A DNA stretch of 53,493 bases from Phycisphaerae bacterium (GCA_029260055.1 JAJDDX010000097.1:1-53493); one strand, 5' to 3'. Numbered from the stretch's first letter, positions 41,812 to 51,035 are shown. Notes: generated by a model from the sequence alone, not told the origin. Numbers and translations: made by a program.

Positions 41812-43653
41812 TCAGGCCAGAATGCTGATCTGCGATTCTTGAAAGAGCCGCTGCTCCGCTAGTTCTCGTTTCGCCAAGTCGGGGTCGGGCGTGAAGAGCA
41901 GTACACGCAGGTTGCGCGCTGCTCTCGAGAAGCACACGTACGCAAGCTTGCGGCTCCGATCCTTCTGGCTGTCTCTAGCCTCGCCAGCCACTTGGGGCGT
42001 CAACGTTTTCGCGAAGCGGTAATTGTTCCACGCGGCCTCAACGTCGTCGAACACAACGATCACGTCATCGTATTCTTCCCCCTTCACGCCGTGTTGCGTG
42101 CTGTACGGCGTACTCTCGTCGAGGAAGCTGCAGTAGTTTTCAACCTCGGCGCTGCGCAGGTCGAAGAACGCATCCGCTAGCCAGTCCACTTTTTCTTCCG
42201 CGTGTCGCTCATCATCGTACTCTTCTTCGCGCGGCGGACGGTCCAGATTACTGCTGAGTCGTTCAGGCACCTGGATTAGTTCCTGCTCACGACAGTATCG
42301 AATAACATCTTCAAGCTTGCTCGAAGCAAACAGGTCCGCTAGGACTGCGGTGGCTTCGTTGGCGATGTTCCTTACCTCCCGGATAGACTTATCCATGTGT
42401 GCTCCTCCAGGGCGAAACGCGACCGTCTTACTGGTCAGTACACGCATGGCCGCCCGTGCATTTCGGTCGCGATGTGCTCTGACAAGCGGAACAACCGTCT
42501 CAACAAGCGGTTTGAGAAGGAAATGTCTCCCTTCCTCGTAGGCGTTCTTGGCGCGAGTTGACGCATAGCGACCGGTAAACAGGTCGTGTAAACGCAAGAA
42601 GCCAAGACGACGGGCAATCATCCGCCGGGCGAGGAAGAGTTGCTTCGCCTCGTTCCTCTCCGTCCATCCCCAGGACTGGATGGCCTCGCGAAGTCGCCGG
42701 CTCGCGCGTCCGAGTTGGTCGTCACTGTACTGTCCTCTCGTCGCTTCCGGCTTTTCAGCTTTCACCAAGGTGATACCGACGCTGCCCTCTAACGAGGCGT
42801 TGCTCCCGGCGGCAATCTGCTTCACATTCCGGCGGAAAGCGTTGAGAAGGTTTATGACTTCGGGGGCGCTGCGAAAGTTCTCTTCCTTGGTGATAACCTT
42901 CGATCCTTGTGGACCGCCGAAATCGCCCATCCCTTTGTCGTAGATCTGTTGCATCGGGTCCCCGAAGTAGCCCACGATCGGCAACCCTGCGTCAGCACAG
43001 AGCGTGTTGAGTGCGTCAACGATTTCGGGGAAGGTGTCCTGCGCCTCGTCTACAAACACGTAGGGGTACTTCTGGCCGAGGACGCGGCGAAGCGGGTGGC
43101 TCGTTTGGATCATGTTGGCGGCAATAGCGACTAGGTCGTCGTGGCCGATTTCCCCGCGGAGGTAATTACTGAACGGCGTGTCGTCGCCGTAGCGGAACCT
43201 CTGGACGGAATCGAGCTGCGAGAGGGCGTGCTCAAGATCTGTGGCCTTCGCCCGTGCCTCGGTCGCCTTCTTACTATTCCCGCCGTTGTCTCTTTCCTTC
43301 TGCATGGCAAAGTGCGTGGGCAGCACGCTACGCCGCAACGACTCGCGGATGCTCTTTTGAAAGTGCCGTATCTCGCTCCAGAGGAACCTGTGAAGCGTAG
43401 AGACAACGAACAACGGGTTCTGGCGGAGCCTGTCACTGATGACCTCCGCTGCTCGATTGGTGTACGTGATGCAGACAGCCCTTTGGCCATCCCGAAGCAT
43501 ACGCTCTCCTTCGGTCTTGACCAGCGATTTTAGTGCTTCCACGAGGGAAGTCGTCTTTCCCGACCCGGCCCCGGCGACCATCGAGAAGGATTGTCTTCGC
43601 TTCAGGCACTCGACAACCTCCTCGTCCGCCCGCGTTGGAACATAGCCCGTCAC
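41812..43653 (-). CDS. gajB: GajB-like UvrD/Rep-family helicase (Gabija)
   Basis: A 613-residue superfamily 1A helicase. Walker A is GAGSGKTTS (28-36), the DEAQD box is YVFVDEAQD (near 200), and the late motifs are STQHGVKGEEYDDVIVV and LAYVCFSRAARNL. It is coupled to the OLD-family nuclease gene just upstream: GTG 43653 overlaps the stop codon (GTGA). That two-gene arrangement is the Gabija anti-phage system, in which GajB senses free DNA ends or nucleotide state and supports GajA. It is about 120 residues longer than the characterised Bacillus GajB (about 494), so it may be a divergent subtype. Confidence 0.85.
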   Translation of the reverse strand: MTGYVPTRADEEVVECLKRRQSFSMVAGAGSGKTTSLVEALKSLVKTEGERMLRDGQRAVCITYTNRAAEVISDRLRQNPLFVVSTLHRFLWSEIRHFQKSIRESLRRSVLPTHFAMQKERDNGGNSKKATEARAKATDLEHALSQLDSVQRFRYGDDTPFSNYLRGEIGHDDLVAIAANMIQTSHPLRRVLGQKYPYVFVDEAQDTFPEIVDALNTLCADAGLPIVGYFGDPMQQIYDKGMGDFGGPQGSKVITKEENFRSAPEVINLLNAFRRNVKQIAAGSNASLEGSVGITLVKAEKPEATRGQYSDDQLGRASRRLREAIQSWGWTERNEAKQLFLARRMIARRLGFLRLHDLFTGRYASTRAKNAYEEGRHFLLKPLVETVVPLVRAHRDRNARAAMRVLTSKTVAFRPGGAHMDKSIREVRNIANEATAVLADLFASSKLEDVIRYCREQELIQVPERLSSNLDRPPREEEYDDERHAEEKVDWLADAFFDLRSAEVENYCSFLDESTPYSTQHGVKGEEYDDVIVVFDDVEAAWNNYRFAKTLTPQVAGEARDSQKDRSRKLAYVCFSRAARNLRVLLFTPDPDLAKRELAEQRLFQESQISILA

Positions 43654-45797
43654 GCCTTGGCCTCCTCTTCGGTGTGCAGACCTGTTACCCGCAGCTCTTT
43701 CGCAAGCCACTGCAAGCCCTCGACGATGTACTTGGGCGTGATCCACTCGTTCTTGGAGGAAGCCACCGACAGCGCGAATTCGGTCTTCTTGAACGTCGCC
43801 GACTTCACTGCCTCATAAATCGCATCGTATTCCTCTTCGTGGTCCTGTTCCACTGGCAACGTCTTTCCCAAACTCAGCGATCCGTCACGGAACAGTTTGA
43901 TGTTCTCGTAGGCAAAGGTCTCTTCAAAGGTACGGCCGTGCATCGAACGAGTGCCGCCGTAGCCATCGACTACAGAGGGTCTTTGGTATGCGATGTAACA
44001 TCTCCGCGATTCGACATGCTGCTTTGGGGCGTCGAGGCTGACCAGATCATCTACCGACGACTTCGAGAGGAAGTACGCAATCGCCTTGTTCGACGAGGTG
44101 GCCTCGGGCGTGTCGGCTCGGCAGGCGGACCTGTTCTTCTTCGGGTCGACCGAGTCGATGTCGGTGATCACCAAGTACGGGACTGACAGAAACTCGAACA
44201 AACCCGCAAACCGGTGCGAATACGCTCCACCGACTTCAAGCACCGTCAAGTACCGTCGCCGCAGCCCGCTAGCATCCTTCTCGATCATTACGGGGAGCAG
44301 GAGCTTCTCGACAGTCCCCTCGACCAGGATGGCCGCATCGGCAAAAAAAAGGTCGCAGTGAGTGAGCTTGAGATATCGCTTCAAGAAGTTGAGCGTGTCC
44401 TGGGCATCATCGGGGTGTTCGTTGTCGCCAGCTTCCCCTTTGCTTGCCTCGGTATCACGGCTGACATCGGGATTGGTAGCATCTGAAGGACTCGTTGATG
44501 GGTTGAAACGTCCGAGGTTCAGCACCGTCGAGGCGTTCAGCGTTGTCGTGGTGGCGGAGTCTTCTCCGACGCAGGGGCTCCGGCGGAAGTAGCGGACGTG
44601 GGCAAAATCCACCGTGTCCAAGATGTGCGACGAGTGGGTCGTCACCACAACCTGCGGTGTCTTGTCTTCCTCATCGCAGCGTTTGGACGCCTCCTTGATG
44701 ATATGCCAAGCGTTCGCGATGAAAGTCTGCTGAGCCTGGGCGTGCAGGTGCACCTCGGGCTCTTCCACAAAGAGGATTAGCGACAGGGGCCGATCTTCGT
44801 CGGTGTTTATCCAATTGAGGTGGAATTCACAGATTTGGACGGCCAGATAAATCAAGTTCTTAAAGCCCAGCCCATTGTATTTCTCGGGAAGATCGTGGTT
44901 CCGCGTCTCGTCCCGGTAAGTGAGCGTTGTGTTGCTCTGCAGCACCGCCTCGGGGACAATGGATGAGATCACCCTCAGAGACCGGTCATTCACCGCCGGA
45001 ACACCCAACTCTTGGATGACCTTCAGCAAGTCGGCGAAGACCGTAGCGTAGTGGCCCGTCAGGTCTTCATTATGCTTGTCGATCAGCTGGTTCGCCGCGT
45101 CGGCCGACTTCGCCTGCAGTAGGTTCCGCTTGTAGTACCCAGTGAGTACTTTCGAGAGCCTCGTGCTACCCGCCTGTTCGTAGTCGTCGATCTTCCTTTG
45201 GGCATCGACAAACTCGACCCGTACGAGCGACTTCAACACGCGCTTCCCCTCGTCCGGGGCCAGCGACCTTTCGATGGCCTCTTCCCATGATCCTTCAAGG
45301 GCGTAGTAAGCAACGATGAAATGTTGTTTGAACGTTCCGGGCAGCGACAGATAGTGCGAGAGGGGCTTTCTGGGTGCACCTCCGGCTTGCGGGGTGAGCC
45401 GGGCTAGGTAGCTTTCCTTGAGCTTCTCCGCGTCGCTAACCATGTAGCGGAGACGAAGGCCCACTGTATCGTAGTCCTGTTCAGTGTCGGGAAGCAGCAC
45501 ACTAGCTCTTCCAAACTCGGTATCGGGATCGATCGAAAACCAGAGATCGAGCTCGATGTGCGGGAGCCCCTCTTCGCCGATCTCGCCATGACCGTAATCG
45601 TCAAGCTTCGATACCTGTGAGACGGAGAAATCGTGTATGGAGAACTCGCCCGACTTCAAGAAAAGGCGGAATATGTCGGTGGCCGATGTCTTCCCGCTGT
45701 TGTTCGGGCCCACGAAGACCGTTTCCGACTCCTCGAAGTCGATCAATATGTCTTCCAGCCTCCGAAAGCCCCGTACCCTTGCTTGAATGAGCTTCAT
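43650..45797 (-). CDS. gajA: GajA-like OLD-family ATPase-nuclease (Gabija)
   Basis: A 715-residue OLD-family protein. The ABC-type ATPase domain has Walker A GPNNSGKT (30-37), a signature region near LGFKNLIYLAVQI, and the Walker B-like LILFVEEPEVHLH with the following TTHSSHIL histidine switch. The C-terminal TOPRIM domain shows the glutamate in ILVEGTVEKLLL (near 490) and the DxD of ITDIDS (near 545), which coordinate the metal for DNA nicking. GajA of the characterised system is about 578 residues; the insertions here are mainly between the ATPase lobes and at the C-terminus. A TAGAAT -10-like box lies in the region upstream, and the ribosome site is weak. It neighbours the tRNA-Val boundary. 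Confidence 0.88.
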   Translation of the reverse strand: MKLIQARVRGFRRLEDILIDFEESETVFVGPNNSGKTSATDIFRLFLKSGEFSIHDFSVSQVSKLDDYGHGEIGEEGLPHIELDLWFSIDPDTEFGRASVLLPDTEQDYDTVGLRLRYMVSDAEKLKESYLARLTPQAGGAPRKPLSHYLSLPGTFKQHFIVAYYALEGSWEEAIERSLAPDEGKRVLKSLVRVEFVDAQRKIDDYEQAGSTRLSKVLTGYYKRNLLQAKSADAANQLIDKHNEDLTGHYATVFADLLKVIQELGVPAVNDRSLRVISSIVPEAVLQSNTTLTYRDETRNHDLPEKYNGLGFKNLIYLAVQICEFHLNWINTDEDRPLSLILFVEEPEVHLHAQAQQTFIANAWHIIKEASKRCDEEDKTPQVVVTTHSSHILDTVDFAHVRYFRRSPCVGEDSATTTTLNASTVLNLGRFNPSTSPSDATNPDVSRDTEASKGEAGDNEHPDDAQDTLNFLKRYLKLTHCDLFFADAAILVEGTVEKLLLPVMIEKDASGLRRRYLTVLEVGGAYSHRFAGLFEFLSVPYLVITDIDSVDPKKNRSACRADTPEATSSNKAIAYFLSKSSVDDLVSLDAPKQHVESRRCYIAYQRPSVVDGYGGTRSMHGRTFEETFAYENIKLFRDGSLSLGKTLPVEQDHEEEYDAIYEAVKSATFKKTEFALSVASSKNEWITPKYIVEGLQWLAKELRVTGLHTEEEAKA

Positions 45798-46122
45798 GGT
45801 TCAGCGTCCTCTCGTCGAGTGAACTCTTGCTGGCTATTCTAGCAACGAAGTCCGGGCACCTGCCAGTTCACTCGGTGTGAGCGCCTGCGTGCGTGTCGAA
45901 AAGCGCTCACGGGTTGCGCGAGCCGAACGCCGGCGTGAGCTGTTGATCGTCTTCCAGCGGCTGCAATCGAGGGTGGCAAGAGGCACGCGGAACGAGCGCA
46001 GACCTGTGACTTCTTGCTGGGTGACCCTTTTCAGACCCCAAACGCGCATTTCGGTCGATTTCGGGCAGATTCCGCCGCGGCTGCTGGAACGTAAGTCGTG
46101 TAGCAGGCGTGGTTTACGGGAA
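45798..46122. other. Intergenic between gajA and tRNA-Val
   Basis: No gene is supported over these 325 bp. It contains the gajA promoter region and would carry an island attachment site beside the tRNA 3' end, but no second copy of the tRNA tail is visible in the window. Confidence 0.4.
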
Positions 46123-46196
46123 TGGGCGATACAGGACTTGAACCTGTGACCTCCTGCGTGTCGAGCAGGCGCTCTGGCCAACTGAGCTAATCGCCC
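46123..46196 (-). tRNA. tRNA-Val (GAC)
   Basis: Read on the minus strand, the gene folds into a full cloverleaf: acceptor GGGCGAT paired with ATCGCCC, D-arm GCTC/GAGC, anticodon stem CCTGC/GCAGG with loop TCGACAC, and T-arm ACAGG/CCTGT with loop TTCAAGT. The anticodon is GAC. Position 33 is C where U is almost universal. CCA is not encoded. Its 3' end faces the island (lower coordinates), which makes it the likely integration target of one of the elements. Confidence 0.92.
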
Positions 46197-46603
46197 TCAG
46201 AGAACCAGAAATATACAGCGTACCTCGCCGGACGCAAGGGCGGCTGCCCCGGGCGCGGAACCGATCGTGGGTGTGGCGAAGCCGTGGCTGTCCGTTGTCG
46301 CCTAGGACTCCGCCAAGCCGGCGGGCTCCGGACGAGTTGGACATCTGGAAGGGGGCGTCTATCGGACCAGTCTCCCCGGCACGCAACGTGGTTCGGCCCG
46401 GCGATTTGGCTCACGGGTTGTGGCATGCCGGCAACTGGACGATGCTCTATGATACGCCGAATCTCACATCAGATCGGTGGTGAACCGGGCAGGTGGAATC
46501 GGCCTGGGGCTGACACGTCCGATACAATCAGTGTGGTCGCACGGCCGACCGACACACGACGACACGGCGGCGCCGACGCGGCGCCGCCCATCGGAGGCAT
46601 ACC
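46197..46603. other. Divergent promoter region of tRNA-Val and pfk
   Basis: This 407-bp stretch contains no gene. A TACAAT -10-like box lies at about 46521-46526 upstream of the phosphofructokinase gene. Near its end is a perfect hairpin, annotated separately. Confidence 0.4.
46566..46588 (+). promoter_or_regulatory. GC-rich hairpin in the pfk leader
   Basis: GGCGGCGCCG (46566-46575) and CGGCGCCGCC (46579-46588) form a perfect 10-bp stem with a 3-nt loop. It ends 3 bases before the CGGAGG ribosome-binding site of the phosphofructokinase gene, close enough to affect translation. Confidence 0.6.
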
Positions 46604-47710
46604 ATGACAGGTGCTACGCGCTTGCGGCGGATCGGCGTGCTGACGGGCGGAGGAGACTGCCCGGGGCTCAATGCGGTGATCCGCGCGGTGACGAAGTCTG
46701 CCATCACGGAGCACGGCCTGGAGGTCGTCGGCATACACGACGGCTTCCTCGGCTTGATCGAGGACCGCGTCCAGCCGCTGAGGTTCGACGATGTCTCTAA
46801 CATCCTCGACCGAGGCGGGACGATTCTCGGCACCAGCAACAAGGCCGATCCGTCGCGGTTCGTGGTGGGTCGCAATCCCGACGGATCACTCATTTTCGAA
46901 GACGTGAGAGATCGAGTCATGGCGACCGCCGAGCGACACGGCATCGATGTCGTTGTCTGTATCGGCGGCGACGGCACCATGTCCGGGGCGTCGCGCCTTG
47001 TCGAGAAAGGCATGCACTTCGTCGGTGTACCCAAGACGATCGACAACGACTTGATGTTCACAGATGTCACGTTCGGGTTCGACACCGCCGTGTCGACCGC
47101 GACGGATGCCCTCGACCGTATTCGTACGACGGCCGCAAGCCACCACCGGGTCATGCTCGTCGAGATGATGGGGCGCAACGCGGGCTGGATCACCCTGCAC
47201 GCAGGCATCGCGGGTGGGGCGGACGTCATCCTCATACCTGAGATCGAATTCTCGCTAGCAGCCTTGTGCAAGAGTTGCGTCGACCGAAGCGAAAAGCAAA
47301 AAGCCTATACGCTGATCGCCGTGTCGGAGGGAGCCAAACCGATCGGTGGACAGGCGGTGGTCGATCAGGTTGTCGCCGATTCTCCCGACCCGATCCGCCT
47401 TGGCGGCGTGAGCGATGTGCTCTGCCACCAGATTTCCGAGCGCACCGACCTGGAGTGCCGCGCGACGATCCTCGGGCATGTTCAGCGAGGAGGCCGGCCG
47501 ACGCCGCACGACCGTGTGCTGGCAACTCAGTTCGGCTGCCACGCGGTCAAGTTGGTCACGGGCGGCGAGCATAACCGGATGGTGGCCATGCAGCGCGGGC
47601 AACTTACGAGCGTTCCGATCGCCGAGGTAGCTGACAGGCAGCGGATGGTCGCCGGCGATCACCCATTGCTTGCCGCCGGTCGTGCGACCGGAGCGAGTTT
47701 CGGGGACTAG
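46604..47710 (+). CDS. pfkA: 6-phosphofructokinase (PFK-A family)
   Basis: A 368-residue phosphofructokinase that phosphorylates fructose 6-phosphate in glycolysis. The N-terminal nucleotide loop is LTGGGDCPGLNAVIRA, the donor site GGDGT lies at 121-125, the catalytic block PKTIDND at 143-149, the substrate-binding EMMGRNAGW near 186 and HVQRGG near 288. The combination of Gly at 124 (GGDGT) with Lys at 144 (PKTIDND) is that of the mixed long-clade enzymes; the Gly favours ATP while the Lys is shared with pyrophosphate enzymes, so the donor is not certain. CGGAGG precedes the ATG. It is convergent with rsmG. Confidence 0.9.
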   Translation: MTGATRLRRIGVLTGGGDCPGLNAVIRAVTKSAITEHGLEVVGIHDGFLGLIEDRVQPLRFDDVSNILDRGGTILGTSNKADPSRFVVGRNPDGSLIFEDVRDRVMATAERHGIDVVVCIGGDGTMSGASRLVEKGMHFVGVPKTIDNDLMFTDVTFGFDTAVSTATDALDRIRTTAASHHRVMLVEMMGRNAGWITLHAGIAGGADVILIPEIEFSLAALCKSCVDRSEKQKAYTLIAVSEGAKPIGGQAVVDQVVADSPDPIRLGGVSDVLCHQISERTDLECRATILGHVQRGGRPTPHDRVLATQFGCHAVKLVTGGEHNRMVAMQRGQLTSVPIAEVADRQRMVAGDHPLLAAGRATGASFGD

Positions 47711-47721
47711 CCCGGAGTCGT

Positions 47722-48402
47722 TCAGCGCCGGGTGTGATACACGTACAGCGCACGCTCGATCCGCTCATCTCCGAGTTGCAGGTCGTATTGGAACGGATCG
47801 GCGACCGACAGGCCGATCGCGCGCGCTGTGGCATGAGCGGAATTCACTTCAGCCGCCTCGAGTGTCGCCGTCTTGTAGGCGATCACCGATCCACCGCTGG
47901 AGGCAAAGCGGCTGCCAATCGAGACACACTCGCTCAATGATGAGACCGCGCGCATTGTCACCAAGTCGAACCGGCTCGCCGGCTGCCAATGGTCGGTGTG
48001 CGCGTGTTCCGCTTTGAGGTTCTGCAAGCCGAGTTGACGCGCGGTGTCCGTCACGAAACGGATCTTCTTGGCGGTCGAGTCGATCGCCGTGATGTCCCAG
48101 TGTGGCCGCATCACCGCGAGCGGGATCGCCGGAAAACCCGCCCCCGTTCCGATGTCTAGCACCGTTCGCGTATTGGGCGCGTGCGCTTCGCTCCAAAGTA
48201 GCATGGCCAGCGAGTCCGCGTAGTGCTTGACAGCGGCCTCAGTCGGGTCGGTCATGCGCGTCAGGTTAAGAGTGCGGTTCGTTTCGACCATGGCCACGAA
48301 GTGGGCGCGAAATTGGGCAAGTTTTTCGGGGTCGAGAAAGACTTTCCAGCGTGCCATCGAGGCGGTCAACGTGTCGCGGAAGGTGTTGTCTGAGTCCGAC
48401 AT
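47722..48402 (-). CDS. rsmG: 16S rRNA (guanine-527-N7) methyltransferase RsmG
   Basis: A 226-residue AdoMet-dependent methyltransferase that modifies G527 of 16S rRNA. The AdoMet motif is LDIGTGAGFPAIPLA, followed by ITAIDSTAKKIRFV and the NLKAEHAH block typical of RsmG/GidB; the N-terminal helix carries MVETNRTLNLT. The family is confined to bacteria and organelles, so it marks the surrounding DNA as a bacterial chromosome. It is convergent with the phosphofructokinase gene, with a gap of only 11 bp. Confidence 0.92.
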   Translation of the reverse strand: MSDSDNTFRDTLTASMARWKVFLDPEKLAQFRAHFVAMVETNRTLNLTRMTDPTEAAVKHYADSLAMLLWSEAHAPNTRTVLDIGTGAGFPAIPLAVMRPHWDITAIDSTAKKIRFVTDTARQLGLQNLKAEHAHTDHWQPASRFDLVTMRAVSSLSECVSIGSRFASSGGSVIAYKTATLEAAEVNSAHATARAIGLSVADPFQYDLQLGDERIERALYVYHTRR

Positions 48403-48728
48403 GCGAGCAATATGCGCGATCGAGCCGTTCTATGCCACCCACTGGGAGGGGCGGGGGGCGTTCGTTGTAAGAGGAATCGCGGTGCGCGCGCGGCGGAGCC
48501 GAAGTTACCGGGCTCTTGCTGTCCGATAACAACCGAAACACCTGGCGCACTTTCTCGGACTGGGGTGTTCTGCGCATTTCTCATTCCGGCGCAGGCATAG
48601 GTGCAAACAATGCCACGCGCGCTAAACACAACCGGTAGCGGTGGGCGTCGTGTGCGGCGCTTCAGAATCGGTCGTTGCTTCGCGCGGCGCTGGTACAAAG
48701 CGCTCCGCGTGTCAGGGACGGGCTGTGA
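48403..48728. other. Intergenic region
   Basis: This 326-bp stretch between the epimerase and rsmG genes has no supported gene or RNA. It should contain the rsmG promoter. Confidence 0.35.
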
Positions 48729-49763
48729 TCAGTCGATCGCCAGTTGATGCTTGTGAAGTGTCTGATCCGCGCGTCCTTCATCGATCAACGTTTGCAGGCG
48801 TTGTGACCGGCGAAAGCGGTCGGACCTGAAATCACCCGGTGTGACACCGGCATTGCACAGAGCGTTTTGGAGCTGTCGTACGCCGACGGGTAGCGTCCAG
48901 CGCGGTGCGAAGTCCGGGAACGTGCGTGCGAGCTTGGACCCATCCAAACGCAGGCTCTGGTCGTCGTACGCCTCGGCGGCCGCCGCGCGCGTGCATCCCG
49001 GGAGCATCTCCGCGATGGCGTCCGCGAGTTCGACGACGCGAAAGCTCTGATCGGCGGCCACGGCGTTGTAGATCTGCCCGGCGACGATCTCGTCCTGTGC
49101 CGTCAAGGCGGCTCTGAAGACGCGACACAAGTCCTCGATGTGGATCAGTGATCGCCAACCGGCTCCGCCCGCGTTGAGCGTGATGCGGCCGTGCGTGACC
49201 GCGGCGGCCACCATCTCGTTGACGAGCAAGTCGAGTCGTTGCCTGGGGGAGACACCGAACACTTCACCGACCCGCATGATCACCGGCGTAAAGGTCGAAT
49301 TGGCGAGCGCCATCAGGTCGCGTTCGCAGCGCAACTTCGATTGGGCATGTGCCGTGACGGGGCGTGTGGGCGCGTTTTCATCAAGCGCGCCCAAGGCGCC
49401 GCGGCCGTAGACTGACCCGGAGGATGCGAAGACGAAGCGGGTCACGTTCGCGTGCTTGGCTCGCTCGGCGAGCCGCATCGTGGCGCGATAGTTGATCTCG
49501 TCGACGACGCTCGCGCCGACCCTTTCACCGATGTCTTCTGGTAATGCGGCGAGATGGACGATCGCGTCGAATGATAGCAGGTCCGCCAGTTCGATTTGGC
49601 GGATATCGGTGTCGAAGGAGGGGATCGATTCGTCGACGCGTCCGAACTCACATCCTTCAAAGAACTCACAGTCCAGACCGACCACGTCAAACCTGGCGTG
49701 GCGAAGCACGCACGTCATGACCGAGCCGATATAGCCGCGATGACCGGTTACGAGGACCCTCAT
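48729..49763 (-). CDS. NAD-dependent epimerase/dehydratase (extended SDR) with altered active site
   Basis: A 344-residue extended short-chain dehydrogenase of the sugar-nucleotide epimerase type. The NAD motif is TGHRGYIG (6-13), LAALPED follows the third strand, and the catalytic Ser/Thr strand is FASSGSVYG (112-120). In the YxxxK motif the lysine is K143, but the tyrosine position is His139 (HAQSK). The SDR tyrosine is the general acid-base, so the enzyme may be inactive, use the histidine, or serve as a binding protein. The C-terminal half carries the substrate domain. It lies upstream of, and convergent in orientation with, no partner gene; it is probably monocistronic. Confidence 0.8.
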   Translation of the reverse strand: MRVLVTGHRGYIGSVMTCVLRHARFDVVGLDCEFFEGCEFGRVDESIPSFDTDIRQIELADLLSFDAIVHLAALPEDIGERVGASVVDEINYRATMRLAERAKHANVTRFVFASSGSVYGRGALGALDENAPTRPVTAHAQSKLRCERDLMALANSTFTPVIMRVGEVFGVSPRQRLDLLVNEMVAAAVTHGRITLNAGGAGWRSLIHIEDLCRVFRAALTAQDEIVAGQIYNAVAADQSFRVVELADAIAEMLPGCTRAAAAEAYDDQSLRLDGSKLARTFPDFAPRWTLPVGVRQLQNALCNAGVTPGDFRSDRFRRSQRLQTLIDEGRADQTLHKHQLAID

Positions 49764-49907
49764 GAGTGGCGACGTCCTTGTGCCAATGGTTAGAGCGGTG
49801 GTGAGGGTCTTTAGCGCGAGGGCATCCGAGCATCACCGTGGTCCGGCATCCGTGCCGACTAGTATCGGATATCGGCTATCGGTGCCGAATGGCTTTGGCG
49901 GGATCGG

Positions 49908-51035
49908 TCAGGTGGGTGCCGGGGCACGGACGCGGGGCTCGGCGACTGAGATAGCGGAGGCTTTGACGATGGCGTACACGTCCGCGCCGGGCTTTAGATC
50001 GAGTTCGTCGATGGCACTTTGCGTGAGCTGGACGATCCAGTCCGCGCCCACGTCGACGCCCACGAGCATCCGCTGCCCGGCTGCGGTCACGTCGGTGATA
50101 CGCCCGCGCAGTACATTGCGTGCGCTGATCAATTCGGGCTTCTTCCTGGCCAGGATGATGTCCGTTCCGTAAATGGACAGCATCGCTTCGGAGCCGGAGG
50201 CGCTGCCGGCGCCGGACACGACGAGTGGCTGATCCCCCACGAGGAAGGTTGTGAACTCTTCACGGGTCGTTTCGGCGGGGCGGGCCATGAAGACGTTTTC
50301 GAGATGGCGCGTGGCGAACGTCTCCGCCGCGGCGGAGTGCATGAGTATGGCACGCGGTGATCCCTGCGTGACGAGTTCACCGTCCGTGATCAGCCAAGCT
50401 TCTTCGCAGAGCAGCAGTACGTCACTGATCGAATGGGAGACGTACATCGCCGGCAATTCGAACGCCTCGAGCACCCGCTGGAGGTAGGCCAGGGTGATGC
50501 GGGCCAGGCGGCGATCAAGCCCCGTGAGTGGTTCATCCAAGAGGAGGACTCTCGGCGCGGACATCAATGCTCGGCCGATGGCGACCCTCCGTGTTTCGCC
50601 GCCCGAGAGCGTGTCCGCCCGCTGAGACAAGAGCTGGCCTAACTCGAGGATGTCGACTACGTCGCGGAAACCCGGCCCGGGTCCGTGGGCGTGAAAGCCG
50701 TAGCGAAGGTTGGCTTCGACTGTCATGTGCGGGAAGAGAAGACCATCCTGGAATACGAAACCGACCCCGCGATCGGCGATCGGCACGCGGAGCCCTGATT
50801 GCGACGAGTCGAAGAGCGTTCGCGAATCTAAGGTGATCCGGCCACGGTCGGGATCGGCGATTCCGGCAACGCAGTTCAGCAGCGTGGTCTTGCCACAGCC
50901 GGATGGGCCGACAATACCGAGGACGCGAGCATCGCTCGTCGCAGCGATTCGGAGCGAGAAAGTGGGGAGGCTCTTGCTAACGTCGATGTCGAACAACGTT
51001 GCCTCCTTTGCTCGTGCGACGAACCAGCCACTCAC
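49908..51035 (-). CDS. modC: Molybdate ABC transporter ATP-binding protein ModC
   Basis: A 375-residue ATPase that drives molybdate import. Walker A is GPSGCGKTT, the Q-loop VFQDGLLFPH, the signature LSGGETRR, Walker B VLLLDEPLTGLD and the switch histidine is in YVSHSI. A C-terminal molybdate-binding TOBE domain (about 300-370) follows, as in ModC. The ORF starts at ATG 51035, overlapping modB by 59 nt; a start about 12 codons further on would reduce the overlap. It is the third gene of the modA-modB-modC operon. Confidence 0.92.
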   Translation of the reverse strand: MSGWFVARAKEATLFDIDVSKSLPTFSLRIAATSDARVLGIVGPSGCGKTTLLNCVAGIADPDRGRITLDSRTLFDSSQSGLRVPIADRGVGFVFQDGLLFPHMTVEANLRYGFHAHGPGPGFRDVVDILELGQLLSQRADTLSGGETRRVAIGRALMSAPRVLLLDEPLTGLDRRLARITLAYLQRVLEAFELPAMYVSHSISDVLLLCEEAWLITDGELVTQGSPRAILMHSAAAETFATRHLENVFMARPAETTREEFTTFLVGDQPLVVSGAGSASGSEAMLSIYGTDIILARKKPELISARNVLRGRITDVTAAGQRMLVGVDVGADWIVQLTQSAIDELDLKPGADVYAIVKASAISVAEPRVRAPAPT

